DNA from: Daucus carota subsp. sativus
Taxonomy: Eukaryota; Streptophyta; Magnoliopsida; Apiales; Apiaceae
Direction: 5' to 3'
DNA: 64,000 bases
Assembly (NCBI RefSeq): GCF_001625215.2
Contig: NC_030387.2
Location: forward strand, 24,812,517-24,876,516
Both the position numbers and the translations under genes were made by a program. Under the pieces are notes generated by a model. That model was given only the letters and a program-made list of their open reading frames with translations, ran no database searches and had not been told where the DNA came from. Each line of letters opens with the position of its first letter. Position 1 is the stretch's first letter. Positions 12,601-24,489 of the stretch are shown here, piece after piece.

Positions 12601-12805
12601 TTTGCAACATATTATCAGCCCAACATTTCATGAGGACTTTGAAGAGACAATAGAAACAACCAAGATAAGTGGTGAAAATGTAGTACAGGAATGCTTATTA
12701 AAAGTAGGTACTGCATGCTCTGTGGAGTCGCCACAAGCTCGAATGAGCATCACGGATGTGGTTTCTGAGCTAAATTTTATCCGTCAAACTATCACCTTTC
12801 ATTAA
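9690..12805 (+). CDS. LRR receptor-like kinase, subfamily XII (XA21/EFR type), non-RD
   Basis: Two exons, 9690-12351 and 12447-12805, joined in frame through a GT-AG intron inside a GAG codon give 1006 residues. The start is one of two tandem ATGs (9690, 9693) directly before a hydrophobic signal peptide. An in-frame upstream ATG at 9603 would bury that signal. Next come an LRRNT with the C-W-G-V-C pattern, about 20 or more plant-type LRRs (LxxNxLxGxIP), a cysteine pair, one membrane helix (about residues 647-670) and a Ser/Thr kinase: glycine loop GSGSFGCVYKG near 710, VAVK lysine near 731, HCDLKPSN near 837, DFG near 857. Cysteine before the catalytic Asp marks it as non-RD, typical of plant pattern-recognition receptors. 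The intron after GYAAP is characteristic of subfamily XII. It would act at the plasma membrane, probably in sensing microbial ligands. The ligand is unknown. No lesion is seen. Confidence 0.93.
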
Positions 12806-14334
12806 AATGCAATCAGTAGCTTAGCAAAAAAAAAATGCAATCAGTAGATGCAAACGCCTGCCATATATTGATTTTGTATTTTCAGCATATTTGTACAACA
12901 CAGTAGCTATTGCTATGGAGCACATCAATGGACAATCATTTCAATTTTTTATCATGCAGAATTTTTGAGGTGTATAGAGTACTGGCATTAGATTATTCTG
13001 CTAACAAAGATACAGATGGAAGTGATACCTTTTACTTTTACATCCATAGCAATTTGGCCAAGAATACAAGAAACTACAACACAACATTTTCTTCGAAAGA
13101 CACTCGGTAGTAGAAGCTCACAACTGCCAGAAACAAATTTCTATTTTTGATCTCACAATTTAGTACTTCACTATTCGGATTAAAAATTTAAAACAAACAG
13201 AATAGAACATGGATCCAAAATTCCAAATACTTGTAAATAATCTGGTCTCATTCAATATTTCAAAGACTGCAGTTAAAATGAACAAAAATATAAGGCTTCT
13301 TAACACCCAGAGAGCAGAGATTACATCAAACCGAGTCTAAGATTCTAATTTTGCACTAAAAAAGGGTCTTATCAAAATAAACTGCTATCTTCAATCGAGC
13401 ATGCAAGGACCTTCCAACTCAACAAATGGTTACCTCCAGTCCAGATATACTGCAATAACGGAAATATCCAATGAACTTAGAATAGAGAACCATTAGTAGT
13501 ATCTTAAAGTCGAAATGAAAACATATACTTTGTATAAATGAAAAACAAGTCTGGTTCATTGTGTAACAGTAAAAAAGCTATATTATTAATGCCCTACCAT
13601 AAATGCATTCTAATGTGTTATATCAAGGCTATATGATGAACAATTTAGCAGTACAGAATTTTGTTTGAATTCAGTTTGGTAATGATGCTTATTGTCCATA
13701 ACAGTACACATATGTCAATACAATTACGGGATGATCATCTATCTTCAGTCAAACTGCAACATAAAAAAATTGCACATGAAGACCAAGTAGATGCAGAAAC
13801 AAATTTTGAGGGGAGGAATAATTTCATATAGTAAAATAATAATTGAACAAGCTAATATTTATTACATACAACTTATAACCTTACCACCTAAAAGTATTTA
13901 TAACTTAATTTAGGGTACAATACTACCACTGACAATCTATTATAGAATACAAATTCACTAGTATGAATGCTTTATTAATTATCATCGAGTAATCTAGTCT
14001 ATCATATGTATATGAATTAATATCCACCCTTGAATGCATCATATAACAAAAAACACAAATTTTTGCATCACAAGTTGAACAATTCCAGCCATTAGACTTA
14101 TAAAAACAACATAAATAAGAGCATTAAAATTTCTTCCACATACGAGATCAAATTCAATTGTGCACTAAAATTCAACATTTTCAATTACTATTCACATCAA
14201 AATTCCTAAAAGCAGGCAGCCTATAGTCCAAAGGTATAAAATTAAACAAGAAAAATCTTATGAACCAACATCCATTCTTAAATAAAACAATCAAAAGTAA
14301 CACGAAACCATAAAGTACGAAATAGTAGCTTACC
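12806..14334. other. Intergenic region between receptor kinase and RPL35A
   Basis: No gene is seen. It contains the 3' flanks of both convergent genes. The RPL35A stop is followed on the minus strand by AAG|GTAAGC (near 14333), a strong donor just past the stop, so an intron in the 3' UTR is possible, with a possible acceptor near 13450. That would need transcript data. Confidence 0.45.
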
Positions 14335-14877
14335 TTATATATTGCTGGGGAACATCATAACCCTGACCCTTGATCCCTACAAACCAACAACAATCAAATA
14401 TCAACAAACCATAATCACATTTCATTTACACAAACAAACACATCTTTAATCACAAAAAATTATAAAATGAGCAAGATTACCATGGATTTGGGAGGGAGAT
14501 TAGAAGTGAACTTAGCACGAACAATCCCAGTGTTACCATGAGGCCTAATCACCTTGCCCCAAATGCACCGATAATGGGACCCACTAACCTTAACCTTAGC
14601 CTTGTAAATGTAGGCCACGCGCTTTCCTTGGTACCATGAGACCTCTTCCTTAGTATTAACTCCTTCGATCTGAACTAGAGATGTGTTTGGGTACTGGTTG
14701 GATTTGGACCTCTTGTAACCCAAGATCGTTCCTCGTACATAGAGCCTGTATAATCAACAGCAAAGAGTGGTGAATAAACAGATTTAATGAAGATTTGATT
14801 CATGGGGTTGAGTAAATGTAAGTATAGATTGAGATGTAAGTATACCTCACGCGCTCGCCTTGTCTGCCCTTCACCAT
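14335..14877 (-). CDS. RPL35A: 60S ribosomal protein L35a (eL33)
   Basis: Three coding exons on the minus strand, 14877-14846, 14745-14481 and 14376-14335, join through GT-AG introns to 112 residues, the usual plant length. The protein starts [20 protein letters not shown], contains the conserved [12 protein letters not shown] and the [17 protein letters not shown] segment, and ends in VMMFPSNI. It is a structural protein of the large cytosolic ribosomal subunit. The tiny 32-nt first exon explains why a single-frame scan misses the start. The promoter carries telo-box and site II motifs (separate entry). It looks intact. Confidence 0.96.
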
Positions 14878-14922
14878 TTTTGCTTGAGGAGGCTGCTGAT
14901 GGTGGCCGAGAGGAAGAAGATA

Positions 14923-15026
14923 AAACCCTAAGCAAATGTGATGAAGTATGGATTATATATGAGATAAAACCCTGTTGGGCTGTGTTGTTTGGGGTTGCTT
15001 CGGCCCGTGCGTGTTTTTATTGGGCT
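14923..15026 (-). promoter_or_regulatory. RPL35A promoter: telo-box and site II motifs
   Basis: Upstream of the RPL35A ATG (14877) there is a telo-box AAACCCTAA (14923-14931), a second AAAACCCT (14967-14973) and two TGGGCT site II elements (14976-14981, 15021-15026), plus GGCCC at 15002-15006. On the minus strand a pyrimidine-rich start-like stretch follows the telo-box. Telo-box plus TGGGCY is the known arrangement for plant ribosomal-protein genes in dividing cells. Confidence 0.75.
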
Positions 15027-15157
15027 GTCCTCGTAATTTGGATTGTTCAATATTACCCGGGTCATGTTAATCATGAAAGACGGTTTATGTCGCAGAGCTG
15101 GTAAATTCGGACCCAACAATCATAGGTTCGATAACAAAGTTTAAAGTAAAATGCTAA

Positions 15158-15533
15158 GAGCATCTCCAACGGCGTTGGCTATAATCGTTGGCTAAATTGG
15201 ACCTGTAAGACATTATGTAAAATTTGTTGAACCTGTAAAACATTTTGCTTCAATGGTACTGACTATATTGGTTGGCTATAATTTAAAAATAATATGTTAT
15301 TAATATTTTAAATTGTTAAAATAGAATATATCAGTTCAATATGGTAATAAATGATGTACAATCTTCCTACAGATTTTCTTACAGACCTGTAGAGGTTCGA
15401 CAAATATAGTCATCCATAGGAGGTTTAGCCAACATGGTTGGAGTTGAGTTTTTGAAGCTGTTGGCTAAATTTTTTTATTTTAGGTATACCAACTCATTTT
15501 TTAGCCAAGGACTTTAGATGGTTGGAGATACTC
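15158..15533. mobile_element. Tourist-like MITE, copy 2
   Basis: The left end GAGCATCTCCAAC pairs with the right end (complement GAGTATCTCCAAC), and TAA flanks both sides (15155-15157, 15534-15536). Internal sequence matches the MITE at 55-449 in reverse orientation. It lies about 280 bp upstream of the RPL35A ATG, just beyond the promoter motifs. Confidence 0.85.
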
Positions 15534-15536
15534 TAA

Positions 15537-16866
15537 GTAATTGAAAATTTATTTTCAATTTTTTTGTTTGGTAATGTGCGATTGGTCAATTTTTTTGTTA
15601 TTTCTAATTCTATATATGATATTTCCAGTTTCAGTGGGTTTATCATTTTGGTATTCTTCCATTTTTTAGAGGGGATTATAAATCGTTTTATTCTTGCATA
15701 CTCTTGAACAAGATTTATAAATGTCAAAATTATTGCATAATTTCAATTTTTGTTAGAGATATAGACTTCATTATTCTTACACCGTCTCGAGTAAAATATA
15801 ATTTTTTTTTGTATTATTCCTTTTAGACGGGTTTTATGTCTGTGTTTATGTTTTTCATCCTAAAAAATAAGTGGACCTGCTGTGTCCACTTATTTTTTGT
15901 GTATGTATATTTCAGAATGAATCCGAACATGTGACAGTTTTTACATCAAATTCTATTCGATTCAATACATATTTTGAATTTTTCGTACCACTTCTATGTA
16001 CATTTAACATAAATGTATAGCAAAAAAAACATAAATGTATGCATAAAATTTAATTAAAAAGATTATATTTATGTAATAATCTGTGAAATGTATATCAAAT
16101 ATTTTTATTTACATGTAATTATATTCAAATTTGTAGAGTATAGGGATATACGTAAATAAAATTTTTATATAAAAATATATTTAAACATATTACATTCGTG
16201 TGGTTCATGTACTTCTCAGTGTACTTCGATGTTTGTTAAGAGAAGAAATATTCTCAGGCCTTTCTAGTTGTAAAACGGATGTAACAAGATGTTTCAAGAT
16301 TTAACTCGGTATCACTTCAGAACTGAAGGAAGAGTCGATATGTTTATTCAGAGAAAGAATGCTACTCCTATGTTGGAACTAACCTTGGAAAAGTTCCTCT
16401 CAAGTAGGTTAGTACTGCAGCTCTGCAATGCAGCTCATTTTTGGGTTTCATGTGATCATCAAATCCCAAAGTCGTTCAGTGTCAGTGTCAAACCATATAT
16501 ATTAGCACAAATTTCGGAAATTAAAATCATTCTGCATAAGAAAATTCCTTGAAGAACAGCGATATTATCTTTTTTGATGTAATAGTTTGTGTTTTCTGCA
16601 GAATTCTAAAGGTCTGTACCAGCTTAGTATTCAAAGGTAGACAGACATGAAGCAATTTAAACATGGGACACTTGTATAAATATAGACTAAAAAGCATTCA
16701 AGCATGAACAGAAGCTATAATTATCATCATCATCTTCTTCTTGTTCTTATTGGACAGTTTGAAGCTGCCAATTGCAATGCTATCTATATGCTTTTAGATA
16801 GCATCAAACTTTAATAGGAAGAAGAAACAACACTAAGACATCTCAAACTGAACTTCACCACAAAAA
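15537..16866. other. Intergenic, with one perfect hairpin
   Basis: No gene is recognised. At 15862-15898 two perfect 15-bp arms (AAAAAATAAGTGGAC and its complement) enclose a 7-base loop. The open frame at 16289-16552 has no known domain. The right part holds the 3' flank of the first proline transporter. Confidence 0.5.
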
Positions 16867-19800
16867 TCATAGATCAGCAAAGATACTGTAATGTTTAGAG
16901 TCTACAACAATCACCCTCACTCCGGCGACTGCTGCTGCAACAGCCAAGCAGCTAAAAAAGATGATATTAAGCCAGTGCCAGATCTTTGATATTCGATTTA
17001 ATTCTTGCTTCTTTGCCACTACGTACATGTGGTTGGCAAGGATAAATGTGAGCGGAAATGTGCTTATAGCCCCCGTGAGATTCATAAAATCTCCAATAAA
17101 AGGCACTATAGCGGCCACAAATGTCGTTAGAGCTAGATAAGAACCTCTCACCCCAATTCTGAAAGTCAAGTTACGGACAGCCAGTGCACTTCCTTTAATG
17201 CCGTATCTTGTGTCCAAATACTCATACATTGGACTTGCGAAAATCTGCAAACAGAGGAGGAAGCTTTATGCTGTGTTGAAAACAATAAGACATGGCAGAA
17301 ATATTTACACTAGGGTCAAGAATGTATCTTGGATTTGGCAGCCGGAAAGTGAGGCTATAAATCAAAAGACAATATAGTGCAAGTTTACTACAATAGAAGA
17401 GACAAGTAGAAAAGACTTGCATGCAAAGCAATGACGGTTTGCAGGAAGGCAGCAATATTGGCGGCCGTCTTCACCCAATCTGGGCCACTAACATTGTTGA
17501 GTAAATAGGAAGATGAACTGGATCCATAGGCCCAATATCCAATAAAAGCAACAGCATATAAAGGCAAAACACCTACTGTGAATTGAAAGTAAAGACCTTT
17601 CAACATGTTCTTGACCACAGGTTCTCTCACAGTAGCCTGTTTCAAAAAAAACCAGAAAACTGACCCATGAACATATAAAGTAAAGTAGAATGTATAATTT
17701 ATATAGAAGGCTCAAGTTGCATGGACCTCATCAATGTCAAGTAAGGATATTCTTTGGTAAAGTTTGATTAAAATAATGTACATGTTAAGCATCTTACTGT
17801 AATGGATGATGGATCAAAGTAGTACATACTACATTATAATTGGTCAGGGATAGGTTCCAACCTGTATTTCAGGAAGCATTCCTGTATTGAAAGCAAAAAC
17901 AGAGCTTGCCATTGCGCCAACAGTTGTAAATATCTTGCTCACTTTTGATCCAGGAATGTCATAATCCCTAGAAGGACTTCTATTTCCTGTAAGAGTTTAC
18001 ATATTACCTGAATTTCTGATAGTACATTAAGAGAAACGTGGTATTTCATTGCATTGTGATATTTTCATATATAAGATAACATGTCCAAGATATTGGTAAT
18101 AAAGACAATTGCAGATCTTAGAACAAGGAACATGGATAAGCCATAATGTGTTTACCACGTGAAATCGAGATTGAAGTTGTTTTCCCTCATGATATCAGTA
18201 GAAGCATCAACTTTTAATAAGCTATAATCCTTGTGAAGTATTGTTATATTATGTCCAAAAAATTGCCTGAAGTTATAACGGCATAACGTTGCGCCCAAGG
18301 TACCAGGTGATGGGTTTCAACACAACATCACAGGGTCAACGAGAGCAATTAAACTTATATCTACTAAGTCTTATAAACTCTGGCACATAAAACATAAATG
18401 AAAAGTTTACAATGACTGCTTTAGAAGTTAATAGAGTTTAGTGAGATATTCTAAAAGCATGACTTCTGAGAAGTTCGAGCAATTCTAACGCTGCCATAGC
18501 TCCACAAGTAGTCCAACTCAACTCACACTTTTTGAAACAATGGTATAGGTTGATCATAGTTGTCAAATTGTTCGACACTAAAAGAAAAATCTAAAGTGCA
18601 TTGATGTAACTTGTAAGCATGTATAACTACATCCGGATTATGTATGGTTCAAGGTCAAGAATTAGTTGAGAATTTTTTTAAAAGAACAACTATCATGTAT
18701 ACGTCTGCTTGCACACTTGGTATGTGACTTGCCTGTTCTGTTAAATATAAACAGAGTGCAAGAATTCTAAGTAACACGGCTGGAGCAGATGATAAGATGA
18801 TCTCTCAAGTAATATAGGCAGGCGAAAAAATGACAAAAAATAACTGATAAAGAACAGGAATATGTACCATCTCTAGCTGACAGTACAATCGCAACAACAA
18901 TGTAGATAAAGCTAAAGAGTGTTGAAAATCCCAGCCAGACTCCCAAAGCTGACAGATGCGGAGTTGCAATTGCAAAAAGACCACATGTAAACCCAGCAAT
19001 CATAATGAAGTACGGGAGCTTCATTGTATGTTCATCCGTGTACAGGACATAAACAGCCTGCACATAATTAGTGAAGAAAAGAAGTTGGGACCTTCTGAAG
19101 GTAACATTAAAATGTAGTAAACAGAAAAGGCAGGGGGGAAAAAAATTATTAAAAATAATATAAAGCATATTTAGAACGTAAGAGAAACATATCAAAAGCT
19201 AACAATGTAAATTGTTGTAACCAGAATTTCTAACTTGAGCTTACTTTTAGAGCCTGACCAGCCAAAATGAGGTATCCAACATTAATCATAAAAAGATTAA
19301 CATATTGCAATGCCCAGGTAAGAGCATAAGCTTTTTTACCTGAAATAATAATACACTCCTTCACCACAAAGAAATTATAGCCAACAAATAATATGTTTTT
19401 GGGCAACAGACCAGGAAAAATGTAAAAGCATACCATATATAAATCCTGCAAGATCTCTGTATCTAATGTGCCTCTTTCCTCCAACTTCATGGATCCTTGC
19501 AATCAAAATATTTGCATACAAAGACGCGGCCGTGGCTACAAGTAAAGCAATGACACCTCCTACCCAACCAAGAGGAACCATAACTGCACCAGAGTATCCT
19601 AGTACATATGCACTATTGATGCCGGTGGTGAGAACAAATCCCGCTTGTAACCATGAATCTACAAAATATAAAACAGAGGTAAATAATCTCGAAAAACGAT
19701 ATCACTCAACGTTATTGGAACCTTGAGTCCCATTAGCTGCAGAGACAGACCATAATGCATGAATAGGACATCCACTAATCAACCTTTAAAAAAACATCCA

Positions 19801-20177
19801 TGCTGACATTAAAAATTCAACAAAAACCTCTTTAACACAGGATAAAAATATAGAAATGGAGATTAATGTAATAAGCAGTATGAGTTCAAAGAGAAACAAA
19901 AAACTGCATTAGGTATATTTTCATAATTAGATAAGCTCATTTTCAAGAATAACAGATATTAAAACTTGACATACACTTATAGATATAAATCTATTCTCAT
20001 CAAACAAACAAATAATATCAAATGGCTTATCTACGCAAAAACCCAAATGGGATATCAATAAGCAGATAGATTTGAGATAGATTAGAGAAAGAGAGAGAGA
20101 GAGAGAGAGAGTGTGTGTATCAAATCAATAAGCAGAGAGATTTGAGAGAGATTGAGAGAGGGAGAGAGGGGGGGAGG

Positions 20178-20218
<41 letters not shown>

Positions 20219-20357
20219 AGGGAGGGAGGGAGGGAGGGAGAGAGAGTGTGGGACCTTGACTAATCTGATGAGCAGTGTCGGGGATTTCAATGGAGAAATG
20301 CTCGTTGGCGTGCAATTTCCGGTAAGTGTCGGCGATGTCATCGTTGGAAACTTCCAT
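16867..20357 (-). CDS. ProT: Proline transporter (AAAP family), tandem copy A
   Basis: Seven exons on the minus strand: 20357-20255, 19658-19434, 19339-19245, 19057-18868, 17986-17862, 17636-17421 and 17244-16867. They join in frame to 443 residues, the usual length for plant ProTs. The N-terminus holds the [11 protein letters not shown] motif. Repeated hydrophobic segments follow ([63 protein letters not shown]), and it ends in SIFADL. The family imports proline and often glycine betaine or GABA with protons at the plasma membrane. All introns are GT-AG except the last, whose donor is GC (17420-17419, GCAAGT). Intron 1 contains a long GA repeat. It is intact and pairs with copy B at 24490-27920. 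Substrate preference cannot be read from sequence. Confidence 0.93.
20085..20250. repeat. (GA)n / (GGGA)n microsatellite
   Basis: A purine-rich run of GAGA and GGGAGGGA units lies within intron 1 of proline transporter copy A, 5 bp from the intron's donor side. Long open frames read across it on both strands are artefacts of the repeat. Confidence 0.95.
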
Positions 20358-21270
20358 CAGAAAACACCCTCAGACTCGGATTTTATCAACAACAGAATCA
20401 CTCAATGAATGCTGATACAGACCACTCTATTCATTTCTAGCTCTACACTGCACTATATATAAGCAGACGTCTGGCGTGTGTTTGGACTTGGAATTAACCA
20501 TAATATTTTAATATTACTATTAGCCAAACAGAGGATATAGTTACGTGTATTATTGTTTTTCTACTATAAATATAATGAAACCATCATCTATATTTTGACT
20601 TTTTAACCTCCATGCGTGCAAATTTGTGGTGCCTATTTTAGGTATTTTATCTACTTTTCCTATTATTATTGGTATCATAAAAAGGAAAAAAAAGAAAGTG
20701 CACTCTACGAGCAAGGCTAACCAAATAATTTGATTGAGCTTTTTTTTTTCCAAAGCGAGAGGGAGAAATGATTTGGAAAATTCTTTGGTGAGCCTCAATA
20801 ATATATATATGTATGAGAAAAGAATAAGTAAATTTCAATTATTTCATCTTAAATAGAATAATGTATTCTATTCAAAAAATATTCTGCAAAATATTCTTTA
20901 CCTTAAACTCTTGTACTCTTTCTTCGTAATCATTTTCACTGATAATTCTTTTTGATGCTTTCAGCTCTTAGAAAGGAGGGTTCATGCTTATCAATGCAAC
21001 TACAATTTCCATAGCAATTCTGTTAGCATCTTCTGTGGGTCGTAAAAGTTCCTTCTGATAAACATGAATATTGTGTTACTATAAGGTTTTCGGTCATCAA
21101 TATTATATATTATAAATTAGTACCCATTTTAGTACTAATATATTTTATTCTTTTTGCCAAATTTTAGTACTAATATATAGTAGAATAAGCGAGAACATAT
21201 TCAAAATCTAACGTTACGAAAGATCTGGATTATCTAGTTTGTTCTATCATCAAATTATCTGGTTATTTTC
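20358..21270. other. Upstream region of proline transporter copy A
   Basis: This is the presumed promoter and 5' UTR of copy A, AT-rich, with a TATATAA stretch near 20455-20462. No other gene is seen. Confidence 0.5.
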
Positions 21271-21273
21271 TTA

Positions 21274-21640
21274 GAGCATCTCCAATAGTCTCTTAAATCA
21301 CTCTTAAATATAATATAAAATATTGACTCTTAGTGATTTAATGTAGGTTCAACTCCAACAACACCTCTTATATTCACTCCTTATTTGTTTTTATATTATT
21401 AAAAGCAAGTCATGTGCATAAAAGTACAAAAGAAAGTGGATGAAGAGAGAGAATGAGTGCTTACAAATTTATTAGTATAAAATATTAGTTAAGAGTGACT
21501 AGTAGCTCTTACAATTGAGGAGAGAGAAGAGAAATTTAGGAAATTTAAGAGTGATTAGGAGTCTATTGGAGCAAGCAAAATCACAATGCTCTTCAAATTT
21601 CAATTTAAGAGCCACTATAAAAAGGTTATTGGAGATGCTC
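21274..21640. mobile_element. Tourist-like MITE, third member
   Basis: The ends are GAGCATCTCCAAT and its exact complement, flanked by TTA on both sides (21271-21273, 21641-21643). The termini resemble those of the MITEs at 55-449 and 15158-15533 but the interior differs (repeated CTCTTAAAT-type motifs), so it is a related family. It is 367 bp and non-coding. Confidence 0.8.
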
Positions 21641-21643
21641 TTA

Positions 21644-24489
21644 TGCTCTCCTGAAACTATTCCGAAAGATGGTCTGTGGTAGCATGAAATAAAACATATT
21701 ATCATTATGAATTATACAGATAGGTATTGACATGGAGTGCTTAGCTTAAAAAGAAGATCATTCCACATTAATACACAAGCAACTGGCGGTTTGTTGTTTT
21801 GAGAGTCGATCTTCAAAATTAGGATTCCAACCGTCATTTCTCTTCTCTTCGACCTTTATCTTCTTTACTTCTTTACTGATGAGTGAGTTTTTGTTGAGTA
21901 TCTTGTCATCAATATTGTGGCCATCTTTTTAGGGTGTTTGTGTGTTTTAATGTTTTTGTGTATTTTGTTATTGATTTCGGTAACGTTTCTAAGAAGGACG
22001 TCCATAGTATTTTGGGTGGTCTGTAAGGCTTGGATCAAATATGACGCGCTGGTGAATATCGCAAGAGATCACCTTTCACAACATAAAATTGTTCATGTTT
22101 TGGGGTAATTTGTTCATCCAATATTAGTTTATGTAACTGATAATTATAAACATTGGGCTACAGATGCGGCTGTTTATGTGATGGTCAATTGCTACTAATA
22201 TAATTTTTGTTTAATGATAATTATTATTATATCATTATGAAAATACTTTCACATTGATTTTATAATTAAGTACTTCAATATTATTAAAGATTTTATAATT
22301 ATTATTATACTATTATTATGAAAATACTTCTATATTGATTATGATTTTTTAATATAACAATTATACTACTAACAGAGCTAAATTGCTAACAAAATTATTT
22401 GTTTTAATAATCAATATACTATTATGAAAAGACTGTTATATTGTTTAGGACTTAGTAATTATTATTATACCGTTGTGAAAAGACTTCTACATTGATTAAC
22501 GACTTTTACACTTTTAATCAATGTTAACATGGAAACTAAAAAAATAATCAAAAATACAAAAAATCAAAACTTCATAGATTGAAAGTGAAATTTTGATATG
22601 TTAATTTATGAGTGATTTCAAAAATGTGGGTGGTGAAGTTTGGATTTCAAGTTCACTATGGTATAGAAAGTTGCACTTTAATCTCAAGAACATGAAGAGA
22701 AAAACTTATTAATACAGATTTTTATACATTATTGACTTGAAATCGGAAATTTTTACCACCTGTGTTCTTGAAAACACTCGTAAATTAAAAAGCAATTTTT
22801 TTTAATACCTGAAATTTTATTTTTTCACTTTTTCATTATTTTTTCTTTTACTTTTTTAATTTCCACCTGACGGAATAATAGCCGTAAGTCAAATTTCGAC
22901 AGAGGACTTAAATTTGCTTTTCTTATCTAAAAGTTGGAATTTTTAATTTAGAAACCTAAATCATAAATGATCTGTACTTCATAGACGAGTAATTTTCTTT
23001 TTAATTAATGTATGAAATACAATTATCCAATTACGTATTATTTATTATTACGTATTATTTTCCACCAAGTGTACCTTACCTCCATTATAAAAGTCAAGAA
23101 ACATGATTCCCCGGATGCTCACAAAATGATTGATGTTCGAGCACTACATAGTCCATACGTTTGCATGTTATCTTTAGTCACACATAATTGAATGTCTTTT
23201 TTATACTAGATGAAACTAAAGCGGTGTGTTTATTAGTGTTGTGGTCAACACTTTTTGTATTAGTGCAGTATTAGTTAGCACATTTATTCGCTTTTTATAT
23301 GCACCAGAGCCGTGCACACTCAAGGCGCACCATTTTTATGCTTTACTTTCATGAACAAACCGTACAGCCTAATCTTCGTTTGCAACTTGTAATCACACCT
23401 CTTCACATTTTCTATAATTTTTCATAATATTTATATGCTCTCTGGATACACAGTAATCAATGAATAAATTCTAATTTAGTCAGTATTATAAAAAAAATAC
23501 GAATCGAGCTCCACTGATAAATGCACGGAACAAGAATTAATTACCGACTAAGAGTGTCTTCTTGACTGCTCATAGCAACGATTTTAAGAATCCTAACTTG
23601 TTTTTAAAAATTGGAAGGAACAGAAGGGCTTCTCCACCAAAAAAGAGGAAAATGACATGAGAGATGAATAAATAATGAAGAAAGTAATTTGCACCACAAA
23701 AGGTAAAGCATCAGGAAGCATAAACCAATGATCCTTGCAAAGATTACTACAACTGCTAGTAGTAGGTGAGTACTAAGCAGAAAACAAACAAGATTTTGAA
23801 AGAAAATGAAGAAACTAAAAGACGGACAAGATGCCAATATATAAAGCCTAGCCTAGAACTAAAACGAATAACCTGGCTCCTTTATCTATTCCCTTTACTT
23901 TTTTCTTCTATGGGCCGCATTAATTTTGAGCCCACCTGTTGTGATCATGTTAGTACTGTCGAACATTTTAACTTTTTTTTGGTAGCAGATGAACTACTCA
24001 GCTGGGAGACTATCAGTGATTGTTATAGTTTGACGAGAACTACTAATTCAATCCGCTAGTCAAAAAATCTGCTTCATTCAGCTAGTCAAAACATCTAATT
24101 CAATCTGCTAACAACTATCTGATGTTTGATACTCCCTCCATCCCTTATATATATTAGGGGACGGAGACGTGACACACACTTTAATACTCCAGTTGAACTT
24201 AGTTTCATCCAGAAATTTTTCATAGTACCAGACAAGCATGCTCATGTGTTTGCAGCTAACGAGCCTACATGAAAGCGTGGTAGCATTTCGAGTGGCAATA
24301 ATAAAAATAACGGAGCATCGTTCACTAGTTTGTTAAATCAGTTGGCTCTTAAATATGTTCGCAAGTATAATATGTATTTGTATAAATCAGAAAATATATG
24401 GAATGTTCTATCTACAAGCTTTTAGATAGCTTCAAACTATGATATGAAAATATACAGTAACAAGACATCTTCAAACTGAATCGCCAAAA
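21644..24489. other. Intergenic region between the two proline transporters
   Basis: No gene is recognised. At about 22200-22510 a degenerate motif containing ATTATTATACTATTATGAAA and CTTCTACATTGATT recurs about four times. A one-sided Stowaway-like end (CTCCCTCCATCCC) lies near 24132. The remaining sequence is AT-rich with no coding signal. Confidence 0.5.

Noticed and set aside
16289-16552. 87-codon plus-strand frame
   Set aside because: No domain or homology I can recognise and ordinary intergenic composition.
20082-20408. Long open frames across the GA-rich tract on both strands
   Set aside because: They are low-complexity readings of a microsatellite. Only the minus-strand start at 20357 is real, as exon 1 of the proline transporter.
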